Origin: Pyricularia pennisetigena
Taxonomy: Eukaryota; Ascomycota; Sordariomycetes; Magnaporthales; Pyriculariaceae
Direction: 5' to 3'
NCBI RefSeq assembly: GCF_004337985.1
Contig: NC_043742.1
Span: 1,660,176 to 1,724,175 of the forward strand
Length of the DNA stretch: 64,000 nt
The stretch's first letter is position 1. Each line of letters begins with the position of its first letter. A program made the translations under genes and the position numbers. Positions 12,901 to 25,099 of this stretch are shown here, piece by piece. The notes beneath the pieces were generated by a model. The model worked only from the letters and a program-made list of their open reading frames with translations. It was not told where the DNA came from and ran no database searches.

Positions 12901-15900
12901 CGCGGCGAAAGGCAGAACTGAGTTCCGTATTTTTACGCCAAGCAGAATGGAAGATTTTGAGACTTTGCAAATGGGTGGTATACAGGGGATGAAGGATGCT
13001 CACCGGGACCGTGGTGAGCAAGCTCACATTGTGTCGCCGTCTAGTCGCGATGTCAACCCCTGGTAGGCAAGAAGCGAGAGAGGGGCCATGGGCATGATCA
13101 CCATAATCGTCGAGATCTCTCATAGCTTACACTTTGCTTGTTTTTCTGTGGATCTTGTTCGTGGTTGGTAACCGCAGTGAGATGACAGAGTCGCAGGGAC
13201 TTTTCGTGACTCTGGTGGTCTTCTGTTCGTCGTCGCATCATACGCTTGCGAAATAAGTAGCTAGGTGTTCCAGCCTTCCCTGGCAATGCAGATATGAGGC
13301 CCAAGTGGACACCCAAGACAAAGTCTTTGAGTTCCGGTCTCGATTAGTTGCAGGGCAAACAAGCTTGCCAAGAAACGCAAAGTGGCTGACGGCCACGACA
13401 TCCCGCTGGTCATCATCTCCGTGGCCCCTGACAAACCTGCAAGCCAACCATGGACTGGATTTGATGAGCCCCTACCGCAATGTGCCTGGAATATTAGATT
13501 AAAGACAGCCCAGGTCTTGCGCAACAACCCACACAGAGGAAGCCGCCGGAATTGGTAGCTGACAGACCCCTGGGCTGGTGGTCGGGACAGACATAGCTCA
13601 ACGAATCTAGCAGTACCGAACGGCATTAAAGTCTGGAATCAGTCAGTTGATCAAGGGCCCTTGGAGGACATCCAATAGGACCCTCTTCGCCCAAGGTAAA
13701 ACTCAAAACAGCTTGGTTTACCTCCATCGACGGCAGCTATTTCGGCTTGTCCGCCCACCCCTCCAGATGCATCAATGCCGGATGAAAGAGGCACCACGAA
13801 GAAACGGGATGCGACCGGGGCGATGTCATCGGCCAGCCCACCTGGACGGTGGTTGGTGGCCTGTGGGAAGTTGCGCCGAACAAGCCGTAGGCTGATATGG
13901 TGTGCAGCCCTGGCTGGAGTCAGAGTCGGCTCATATGGTGGGGTCGGCTCAGGCGGATGTGTGTGTGGAGTGCGGCGGGCTGCTTCTCAATGGAAGCGTA
14001 GCCTCCGATGGGACATTGGTGCTTCGATTCCCGACGCCTGGTATGCTCAATGCTGCTGCTTGTGAGGGCCGCAGTTCTGCGTGATTGGCCATGCGGCTGC
14101 CTGCTGGTAAAAATCAAGCAGGAGTCAAGGGCTTGGGAGCATGCAGTCAAGGTACATACATGCATTACCTACTGATGATCTCAATGACAGACATTCCTGA
14201 CTCTTTTTTTTTCTTTTTTTGTACGTTTTGCGTTGCCATATCTCTGCTCTATTACGAATTGGCATCGCCTCGCAGGGGACGTCGCAGGGTCGCGGTGAAC
14301 ACCGATGGCCTTAATGCGCGGTCAAGTAAGTAAGTGTTGTTGTTTGTTACCTTAGACCAGTAGGGTGACATCCGGATTTGCCTGAGGGGCGAAAGCATAT
14401 ATGCAATGGCAGCGCCGCTTTGAAATGCTGTTTTTTTTTCGAGTTCCGTTGTGGTTGGTTAGCTGGAAGAATACCCTGCCCAGAGTCTGTGGGGTCCGTG
14501 GGTGAAATGAGTTTGGGGGCCAGGAAGTGAGTGGTTTCATTTCTTTCTGCTTTGCTTTTCCCTCCTCTCTCAACTTGATTTCAATATTTTTTCTCCCTCT
14601 CTCTCTCTCAGTTGTTGTCTTGTGCTACCCCGCTGAATCGCCTCGAAACTTCTTTCCCTCCTAGCTAACTTGTCCTCTAATGATCTGTGGATCTGGACTG
14701 ATCTCCGGGCCGGGTAGCGCCTGCCACCCCGAGCGGCCAGTGGATGGAAAAGTCTGTGCTCAAAAGCGGCCACCCCACCCATCCTGGACAATTTTGCACC
14801 GTGCAAGCGTGTCAGACGGGCTGGCGGGTTCTCCATGGCCTGTTCCGTTGGCAGGCACAACTTGGCAACAGTGCCCAAGTATCAACAACTTTTACCGTGT
14901 GGGAACCAAGCTAACAGAGAGCGTTTCATCGGGGCTGCTTGCTCTTGAGGCCGGCTAGAACCAAAAGGCCTACCTCGAAATGACTTCGCGTGAACGACAA
15001 GCGACTGAACTTGACTGACTTGTTTCCATACCGGCTTATTTCACTTCAAATCTTAGGCTGTCTCAGAAGGAGGGATAGGCGTGGAATCCACGTGTTAGAA
15101 TGAACATGTTGGTTTTGTTGACCCAACCCATGCGACATAATGTTCCAATGTCACTCACACTGGGGGTGTCTGCATTGTAGCGCGCACAAAGGCGCTGTAC
15201 TGTTCTCTGATACAACTGCGCCATATATGAAAAATAAGGTAATTACTGTACCTATTAATTTCAGGGGCAATCATCCAGGCACCAGGTCCAAAAGCAAACA
15301 AGCAATTTGCCAGTGATTTCGACAGCCATCGGAACTCTGGGAACTGATTGACAGGCCCTTTTAGGACTGATCGTCCATACTTTCAAGGTTTGTCTATGCT
15401 GATATGAAGGACTTATCCATGGGTCGAATTAATATTAATATCCTCGGTTCGTAAATTTGGGTGATCACACATTTAAGTCAACGATCTTTGGAGCTTGTCG
15501 CATTTGGAGTAGCAGGTCGGTTACCGAGTCGTCACGAATGAGCATCGACCTGAGCCGCCTGCTTCATGTCATGGCGCGATGACTGCTTTGTTTTCTTTGC
15601 CTGTGGGAAACGGGATCGGGACAGTATGTCTGACTCCACGCATGTTGAGGGAGGTACCTATCCGCCGAGGCAGAAGGTGAGTGGCTCGCACGGGCAGCAA
15701 TTTCCAAAGTTATTTTTTTATTTTTTTATTTTTTTTTTGGCCTCTTCGATCCCTTCAAGGCTAGTCTTTTTTCGAGCGACAAGGGGGGAAATCGAGGACG
15801 ACAAAAAAAAAACCACGCCATTCGCAACCCCACTAGCAATCCCAAGAAACCCAAGTGCCGACCTGGGCGCGACGTGCTCCTCCACCCCCTCCCCACCCTC

Positions 15901-18900
15901 TCCGAAGGATCTTCGATCGAAACACTACCTATCTGTATGCGCAGTTGCTTTCCCGTAAGATTCGAAATATCCATAGGGTTGAGAAAATAAATTGAACGCA
16001 ATTTACGATCGCGACGGCAAGGGGTAGCAAAACATGCAAAACATGCAATGGGAAAAAAATAAAAAATAAAAAAAATAAAAAAAGTCTCAGTCTGATCTTG
16101 CTTGGTACATTGGATGAAGAAAATTTCCACCCCTGGAGAAAAAGGGGGTTGACTCGTGCTGAACCCTAGCTAGCGCTTTGAGCAAACTTGGCGCGGTCAT
16201 TCCATCAGCGTGCTAATTATCGCCAGGACGGACAGAATTTGGGTCAAAAAGCAAAACGGTAATCAGTCGGGGCACAGAAGTGTGTTGAAAAGTGTCTTAC
16301 CGGCCGGTGGCGTCAACTGAATTTCGGGCAAGGCAACCGGAACGGATAATGATAGCCTTAAGAGCGATGCCAATCATCGCACTGGTAGAAGAAGAAGAAG
16401 AAAAAAAAAAAAGAAGCATGTACCCGCCCCAGCACTTCCGCACAGTCGCGGCAAGTCAAGCCCCCTCGGTTGTTACGTTTCTGCTTCTTTTTCAGCTGTT
16501 GGCTCCCATGCTTATCCCGTCGGTTGTACATAGTAATACCCGGCAAGACAATGCCTTGAATGGGATCCGGACCCATCCCATTGATGGTGAATGCCAATGC
16601 TCCGCAAACACGAAGCTTCTGCTTTGACGTAGTAGGTCAACTTCTATTCAGCTTGCCACCATAACGTTGCAAAAAGTTGTCAGGGAAGAGCACGGAATAG
16701 CATCCACAAGCAGAGTGGCCTTGTAGCGTGACTTTGGCGTTGTTGGCTTGACTCTTCGGGACGTTAACTTGTTTAGGATAAGATCTGGAATGGATTTACT
16801 GATCTCGGTTAGTCGATCAAGGAAAGTACCGCCAACAAGCGCCAGAAGGCTTTGCTTGTGGCCGGGAATTCATGGGTCGAGATAGAAAAGAGAAAGAAAC
16901 ACAGCGTTGCATAAATGTTTCTTTTTTTGTCTTTGGAGACCTAACCTACTGCGTAGTCACAGTCACTACAGGGTACTACTCGTGGCTACCTTGCACAACG
17001 GTATGTCCCAGTGAAGGAAGTCGCAATTAACCCAGCGTTGCTGGGGTATTTGTTCAACCTTACCCCATTAATGACAAATAGTGGAAAGCCTGTGCTTTGG
17101 AACATCGACCCATCTTCGGGGAATGCGCATCGGGCATTCGCCGAAACGGCGCCGTGAGTGCACAGCATACCGGAACGTGCACATTGTCCACCGCCGAGAC
17201 AATGCCCCGGAGCAACCCCTCTTTTCGCATTAAAGACAAGACTTGATGAAGAGGAAGAAGAAATTGGTACCTGACAAGGAAGTTGATCATTGGTAGATAG
17301 AAAATAACTGCTCCTGGATATATACCTCATACATACGCAGAGCCCATCGTATCGTCGGCTTCGGTGAAATGGCGCTCGGCCTGGTAGAGACCAAGACTTT
17401 TCCACTCATTAGCTTTTAGGTGGAGACCGGAAAGGGTTTGTCAAAACTGTGCTGTACCGTACCATTCGGCACCAGGTTGGGCAGAAGTGACCAAAGTTTC
17501 CACTTGTCGGCTGAACGTTGACTGCCCAACTGAGCGTTGAAAGCCACCTCTATGCCACATGAGGAGCCCCCGAGGTGGGACTAAGCCATGACGTGGTTCG
17601 CATGGTCATTGTCACTTATTGAACCATGTTTGAACGAACACAACAATTGCCCATTAGCCCATCCAGGCCGTTTGGGACTGTCTGTGCTCTGCGAAAAAAA
17701 CGAGCAAAACTGGGAAGACGGTTTGCATAAGACAACCGACATGAAGTCAAAATCTGGATTGGAACTAGCGCTAATTGATAAGAGAAAAATTTCGCCGTAC
17801 GTTCCCGCTGTCAACTGAATCTAGCAAAAGTCTATTCACCGAGAAAAAGATACATTGCACCACGACTGACTCTGCTTGCCAGGGTCCCTATGTCCGTCTA
17901 ACCCATACAAGTTGGCATGAGCACGATACCACGCAATCCCCGAAGCGTTGAGTGCACTGTCGAGTTTTCTATGGGAAATCCTGGGTCTACGTGTATGCAC
18001 GCTCTATTTACGAAATGACTATAGAAGTTAAAAGCTATTTTAAACGGCGAATCAAGGATGCATGGCATGTTTTCACTGGCTCCTCCTGGGGAGGGGTAAA
18101 AGAAAAAAGGAAAAAAAAAAAAAAAAGCCCTTGCTTGCCGGAGGTAGGGGTGTTTTATTCATCTCTCTAGGTCTAGGAAATTAGTCCCTGCCACAGGACA
18201 ACATCGCATCTTCCTTCGCCCAGGTTCCTGAGAGAAGGGTTCCTTCCAGTCATGGCGTTAGATCCCAAACAATGCCCTGGAACTGTTATTGATTCTCCAG
18301 GAAGAATAAGCAAGTCTAGCCATACCCTACGTAATTTCGGGCGGGACTTACGGGCCAGTTGCCTGTGAGTTCCAACAATTCAGCACGGCTCCGACAATTC
18401 TGCCCGCTTGCACGCGATCTTGGGCCAGGGGTATATGTACTGTACTTAATACAGTATGGTGATGAAAGGGGGAAAAAAGGTGATGGGTGATGGGCATGCA
18501 CAGTAAAACAAGGGGAAGGAACTTCCATTGTCAGGCGAATGATAAGATAACGATATGGAAGGAACCATGGAAAAATTCCACCACCCCACCCCACCAAGAA
18601 ATCAAAAAGGACCCACCCATCCTCAACCACCTAATGACTACTTCGTCACTTGTTGTACGGTGCTGTACTCCAGCATGCCATGCAAGCTTTCAGGCACCAG
18701 GTCACCGGCCCCACTTGGCTACTTCTTCCTATGTCCACTTTGAGAAGAAGTGGGAAAAAAGGGAAATGAAAGAAGAAGCAACCCTCCGCGATCCAGACGG
18801 CGCAGAAACTTGAGACAGAAGGCGTCGGAGTAATGGATTGTGACCGCGTCGCCTCGAAAGGTTCGCGAAATTTGTCCATTTTGCTGGCATCCTTTTATGT

Positions 18901-21900
18901 CTTCCAATCAGAAGGTGATAATCCACCACGAATTGCAACGAGGGCGTCCTTGGCCATGTTTCTTGTTGCTTTTTTCACTCTTTTCCTCCACTACATCTCG
19001 TCTCGATTGCCTAGTTTGGACATTCCGCGTAAATCTCTTCTACCTGTACTGCATATCGTGATAGGCTATGATGTGCAAATATATCCCTAGCACGTTACAC
19101 CCTCGAGGCTAGGATTGCGATAAATGGACGGCCGGGTAAGGAACTATGTGCTTTATTTTCTTCCCCCTTTACCTTTCTTTTTTTTGATTTTCCCTATGAG
19201 CGAGATCCACATTCTCCCCCGACAGAACCATATGGGTAGGAAGCAAGGTCCACGGTCGCCATACAGTATAGCACACACACATAAGAAACATGGACATGAG
19301 AGCTTCAGATCTCGGCCCAGATGGTTGCGCCACACACAACATAATTGCGCCGCAGATGAATTCCTCCGAACAACCATTTACCCAGTTCACGGGAAAGGTC
19401 AAGCTACAATCGAACGTGAATTGCTTTCAAGCTTGGCCGACGCCGATGGTGTGACACCGAGGTTACGATGCCGAGGTTTCCCTTCGGTGTGTGAGTGTGT
19501 TATTTTCCCGTCTATCTGGTACTCTCTATATACATCAATTCTCCAGCCAGGCTAGACATCCCAAAGCCCTGGCCTCGCTATAGCATTCGCACACTGGGAG
19601 CAAGGCCCCCCACGGGAATATCCTGGGTTATGTTACAGGATACAGCACTCATTTCGGTGCAGTCGCAACTCCCCTGGACTGTTGATCGCCCCCCTGGATG
19701 ATGAGCACACCAACAGTCTTCACCAGTGTGAAATCGATTCCTTGGCTGGAAAATAGTAGTATATATCGCAAGTTGGATCTGCATTAAAAGATACCTTGTC
19801 GCTGTGGATCATGAAAGTGTATTCATTTGTTTCGTTCCAAGCTTTAATTTCTTACCGTTTGGCCTCTTGAGGCCGGGCCGTCGTCAGCCTTAGATACCTG
19901 TCACGGTTTTCACTACCGTGTCCGTATGGCCGGCCGAAGGGAATCTATCTATGGTCCGATCTAATCATCCCAGACGATTGTCTGATTTCGTTCGGGAAAT
20001 TATGTCATTGAGTGGCAAGATGTCATCTCCTGAGCAGTCGCTCTGGCTGCCAGTTCTGTTGCAATATACCCCTTTTATCAGTTCATGCGGATGGACCAAA
20101 CGGGCATACGCGGCCAGCCATGATAAAACTCAAAATGTACGGAAATTGACAGCCTTCCAAGAATGCGGACACCATTGTTTTTACTCTGTCATCTCCAGGA
20201 GTGTGTTATAGCCCCTGTTTCCAATAGCAGGTCGGACCTGATATTTCATGAGTATCGGAATTCCTTCCCCTCTTGGGCTTCTGTCGCGAGCCAGACAGAA
20301 GCAGGTCACTAGGTCGACCCCAGCGGCCCCTTTTGCCCGGATTTTCACTGATCCTCGTGAATATGATGATACGTAAGCTGGCAGGTTTAAAGATCTAGTC
20401 TAGAACACTGTTGGTGTACAGCTCGCAGCCATCACCAACCGGGACGGAGCGTATATCTTGCCTCCTGTGACTGGTGTAATGCCTTTGGCCGGATGGCAAT
20501 GTTGGCATCGGAACGTTTCTGCCTAGCAGAAACGCTCTGCGGGATAATACGCAGGTACATCCAGCCTCATGGCTCAAGAGACGGGTTTTGCACTCGGGCG
20601 GCCTGCGCCAAGTAAGGCATCGAGCCATGATGACTGTGACGACTGTTGAACATGTTGCGGGTAACATTGCAACCATCCCCAACTCTCCCTAACGGAATTT
20701 ATAGTGCGGTGCTTTTTTTCTCCAATTGGCTTTGTTTGACTGCTCTTGCTTCCCGCCTACTAGAACATCATCTTACGCACGCCATCTGCCAAAATTGAGG
20801 ATTTGTGATGCACCAGAGATGAGCAGAGCTTGTATACCGGCTAAAAGCACACAAGCCCGCTCGAAACAACCTTGTTTTCGCCCCCCCTCCCGTCTTTCTG
20901 TAGTGAGCACTACAAGCCATCACTGTGTGCGTTTGAGTGGAGGTTCAATATCGAGCCGTCTGCTAGTCGACGCGTGATATCGACACTGCAATTTCCCCCA
21001 CGCTCACTTGCATGCACCGAAGAACAAGACGTGTGCTGCATGTTGTACAGCACCGGCTTGTTCAGAGGGGCCTTGTTGTTTTTGATCCGGTCGAAGATCG
21101 ACAACTAGCGCAACCCTTTCAACTTGATGGCTTTAGTTGGTAATGATAGTAGATCGCCTTTTCTAAGAATGTGTGCGAGGCTTGAACACAAGTCACAATA
21201 CTCAGTCGCGTTCGTATGAATATGGACCCCGGAACTCGGACAGGCCTCTGTACTGCTAGGCTCAGGAAGTATGTGGCTGTCAAGCTTAGCAACATGCCTG
21301 TCTTTGGAGAAGCTATGGAACTCTCCTCATCAGCCACATTATCCAAAAAAAGACACCGAGGTCCGCGACAGTCTTGCATGTCGAGATGCATGAATGCTAT
21401 AACTTGCTGTCTTGGCTACAGATTTGCATACAAGAATCAAGTGCAGTACCTTAGCCTGCCTTGATGTTAGAAAAGAAGCCCGACATATCCTTGTTCTCAA
21501 TCTACTCCTTGGGCTCGAGAGGGAGGTTCATCGTACTGCTCCCGAACGCAGGCTGGTATATACCAACCAATATTGGGGACTCATATGCCGCTCTGCACTG
21601 CAGCTACAAGAATCTCATGCCGCTTGGGTTACTGCGCATAAATAGCAAGAATTCACGTGGCCCAGCTGAAATCTGCGGGGGGCCAAGCACTTTCTCTTCG
21701 AATGTTTCTCCTGAGCCGGCTATTTCAGCCGTGGACACCCCCATGATGGCCCTTGCAAAAGTTTTTGCTGCATTGAAAAAGTCCTCACCGCTTCGTTTAC
21801 ACTGACACCCCCTCCTCTCAAACGAAAAGTACAAAGGGCCCTGGTGAGACCGCGAGCTATGACAAAATGCCCCACGGAGTGTCGCGTTTTCTCAGGCCAG

Positions 21901-24869
21901 ATATGACAACGGAGGCGATGGCTGGGGGCTGCTGGAAAGGGGTGGTTCTGCTGTCTCTCTGGCCGCTCCCAGACAATGCCGAGGAGCATCACTGTATTGT
22001 CTTTGGTGGCGTGATACAGCAGGCTCAGAACCGCTCCTCGGGATCATGGTACCGTCTGGTTGGAGGAAGGGCCGAGAGCCTGGTTCAGACGAGCCTGTTG
22101 TTTTGTTTTCTTTGTCTCATATGAGTGGGAGCCATCTCCCGGAAGCTAGCAGCAAGTGGACGGTATCATGGCTCAGTCCTGGTGCAACGTAGTATCAGAG
22201 CGTCCATCCTGCTTCGAGGTCAAGATTCCATCTCTACAACGCCGCCTGCGCGTACTTCCACACAGCGGGGTCATGTTTAATCGCAGTGCGAGGACCTTCG
22301 GATCCTAAGATCGACTGCAGGCAATTCGGAAAGGTATAGTCGGTACCCATTGCCCCTCGACAATTTTCACCCTTGCTCTACAATCCTGGGGGCCATGGAT
22401 GATGTCTTGGTTCTCGCTTGCTTGCTTGGCTGGCCCGTTAGTTCAGCCGCTCCTCTTTTTTCACTTCTTCAACGGCAAGAATCTGGGTGGACGGCGGCAA
22501 ACGGCGGATAAAGAGTCGACATGGAAAGCGAGAGGGGGAGCCAGGGGGAGCCAGGGGGTGTAAATGGCGCGCGAGGATTGTCCCGGGAGTGCGCAGATGG
22601 ACAATGTTACTAAAGACCCTTTTCTACAGCCTGGGGCGGAAGTTTCTGGCCTCTGTGGCGGGGAGACGAGGCGCTACTGGTTGCTGGACACCATACATAC
22701 CGAGATTCTCTCCCTCTTCCCTTTATCTACCAACCCTAGGAGGGTTCCACTCCACCTTCAACATGATGACAATAGGGCGTCCTTGACTGTGTACGTGTCC
22801 AGGCCAGTGTGGGCTCCATGTCTTGTGGCGATTCCAGCCTGCTGTCCCACCACACTTTGGGGCTGATTGCCAGCCCTCCAAGAATGTTTTTTGTCTTGTT
22901 AATCTTTGTGGACTTTGTGGGTAGGAGGATGTCTTGCAAAGAGTCCTCATGGCCCTCCATCCGAAGATGGAAGAGCACGGTTGGCCAGTGATGTAACAGC
23001 AGTACTCTCTCATGAAGCCTTCCCCGGTGTGTCTTTCATTGAAGTGTAAGTGTCCAGGCCCTGTGTCGAGAGCTGTCATAACCATTGCTTGGTTGCCTTG
23101 GTCAAGGGGAACAGGTGCCCTAGTCATCCCGATAGATCCGAATCTTGGAACGGAGGTTTAGTTTCTTATATGCGGTCTGACTGTAGAATGAATGGCACAT
23201 CCTGCTCTCTAGATACACTGCGTCACTACAAATAGCAAGCTCAAATGACTCTTGATACTCCTCCGCTTCTCGAGAACAACGCTGTATTTGCCTCTGCACT
23301 TTCCAGCGTTTAGGCACATCACAAGATCTAGATATCATCGATGTTTATTTAGATCCGCGACTTGTTTCGAAACTTGGTAGGATACCTCCCCACAACACTA
23401 ACAGAATGCTCCTATAATGTCCAGCCTGGAACTACCTGGGAGACTATAAAAATCTCGACAAATTGATGCTAGTCAGTGACTCAATCCAAGGCCCGGCGAT
23501 TCACCCATCTTTGCTCCGAAAGAGGCCATGTGTCAGCATCTCGAAGCAGGCGGCGTCAAGGCTGTTGAATAGATATCCTGGCCGTGGGTAAAGATAGAAG
23601 CACTTGAAACCAAGACTGGCCAGTCCTCAGCTGCAAAGTCAAGCAACAGCCAGTCCAGAGCAAGTGATCGAGTCCCAAAGGTGATGAGCGGTACATATGT
23701 CAGGTAGGTTCAGTGGAAGTGTTAATGCCAACGTCAGTATCTAGAGAAACAAGTTGTTGGGGGCCAAGAGGCAGCAAAGGAATCATCGCAAATGGCACTC
23801 AATGGTCCTCATGAAGCCCATCACGAAATCGCATTGTATTTGCTACACAACTCATTCCACAAGCATTCAACTACACTTGGTCTTTTACTTTAGTGATCAC
23901 ACTCAGTCAGCTTACATCCGTACCATCCGCTGGATCCCCTAATCTGCTTACACCGTGCTTTGCAGTTCGGTACGTTCATAGAAGGGTCACTGGGAAAAGC
24001 TGTTTTGAGAGTTAGACTTGAAGGGCTTTGATGGCCCATTTCTTAGTCTAGTCATGCAGAACAGTGTTGACAACGGCTCGGCGTTAGATTATTTCCCCAA
24101 ACTTGACTGTTTTCACCGTAGCTATAGTGCTCCCTTGATTTTGCACTTTTTTTGGTGAATCAAGCAATCAAGCGTAACAGAACATCAAAAAGCTTTTTTT
24201 CTTTTCTTTTCTTTTTTTTTCTTTCTTTGCTGCAATTTTTGAAGCAGTTTTGGGAGAACCTTGGAGAGCACATCCGATGAACCCAATTTGTCAGTACACG
24301 GTTTTTAATGTAGCTGACTATGTGTAGACTCGGATAGGGAAAGGGGAGCCCTAAGAGTGGGAAGAGAACAGAGGTCAAGTAGAGATGGGACGACTATATA
24401 TGGCCTGACCCAGTAATAAGATCGGTGAAATTCGACGCAAGCTAAAACTCAATTGCAAAGATGAATCTGCAGAGTGCCCAAGAAGTTTAGAAGACATGAG
24501 GCGCCGGCATTGATTAAGTCGTAGGCGTTGAACCGCTAGCGCCACTCTACCCCGTCCCTACCCCACCAACAGCTTAGCACTCCCAAGGCACGGGAAGCTT
24601 CCCATAGCTCCGCGCTTGGTAGGGAGGACGCGCTGGGCGCAAAACGACATCATCGAGACGCGTTATATGGACCCCACCCAATTCAGCACAGCAACTACGA
24701 AATTCCAAAGAAAACAACACCCAAGATCAACAAAGCGCCAAACCAGTTTTCTGCAACACTACAAAATTGCTTGTCTCCACTTGCCGACATAGCTTGTTTT
24801 GTTTCTTTTCAAAATCGCTTGGTACGCGGATTCATCGCTCGATCAATCACATGAGGAGCATCCTCCCAG
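9994..24869. other. 14.9-kb gene-free spacer between divergent homeobox and CDC16 genes
   Basis: No frame here can be supported as a gene. The longest are about 140 residues, without recognisable motifs or plausible splice partners. The sequence is not AT-rich and shows no transposase, reverse transcriptase or obvious long terminal repeats. It contains CA repeats near 11310-11322, homopolymers (for example A16 at 18111-18126), two unresolved bases at 11571-11572 and many short simple repeats. The simplest reading is an extended 5' regulatory region and long leader of the homeobox gene, possibly with non-coding transcripts. That is inferred from its position only. Confidence 0.6.
24658..24663 (+). 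promoter_or_regulatory. MCB-like ACGCGT element upstream of CDC16
   Basis: A perfect ACGCGT hexamer lies 207 bases before the CDC16 start codon. In yeasts this MluI cell-cycle box binds MBF and drives G1/S transcription. A single hexamer can occur by chance, so function is only a suggestion. Confidence 0.35.
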
Positions 24870-25099
24870 ATGGAGCAATTCCTCCGCGACTGGAGACAAG
24901 ATGCCCTGAACAAGGCCCAGTACGAATCTGCCATCTTTGTCGGCGACAAGCTACTGGCCATAACAGGTACGTCAAGTCGCTAGCTTGCCACCAACATTTC
25001 TTCCTCTTTGCCTGCCCGCCACGTGCCCGCCAGCCACGAAAACAACCACCTCAACCCCGCTCAAAGCTGACGGACCATCTCTCACTTGGTCGCAGGTGA
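24851..25099 (+). other. Upstream ORF overlapping the CDC16 start
   Basis: An ATG lies 19 bases before the CDC16 start in another frame. In the spliced mRNA it would encode 39 residues and stop at the TGA of 25097-25099, just past the exon 1/exon 2 junction. Both ATGs have a pyrimidine at -3, so leaky scanning would be needed to reach the main start. Whether the transcript begins upstream of this ATG is unknown. Confidence 0.5.

Noticed and set aside
16358..17405. Two minus-strand frames, one with several cysteines, that might be exons of a small gene
   Set aside because: No shared frame through good splice sites, one frame includes a poly-Phe run from a simple repeat, and no recognisable domain appears.
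19124..19555. 143-residue plus-strand frame starting with hydrophobic residues
   Set aside because: The hydrophobic start comes from a CT-rich low-complexity tract; the rest has random composition and no splice partner.
24505..24560. Minus-strand sequence resembling the D-arm and A box of a Leu/Ser tRNA
   Set aside because: There is no GTTCRA-type T-arm at the right distance, the anticodon and acceptor stems do not pair, and position 37 would not be a purine. At most a decayed fragment; tRNAscan-SE would settle it.
782..24869. Transposon relic or RIP-degraded repeat as the source of the gene-poor block
   Set aside because: No strong AT bias, no transposase or reverse-transcriptase remnants and no obvious terminal repeats by eye. 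A genome-wide repeat search was not possible, so this remains testable.
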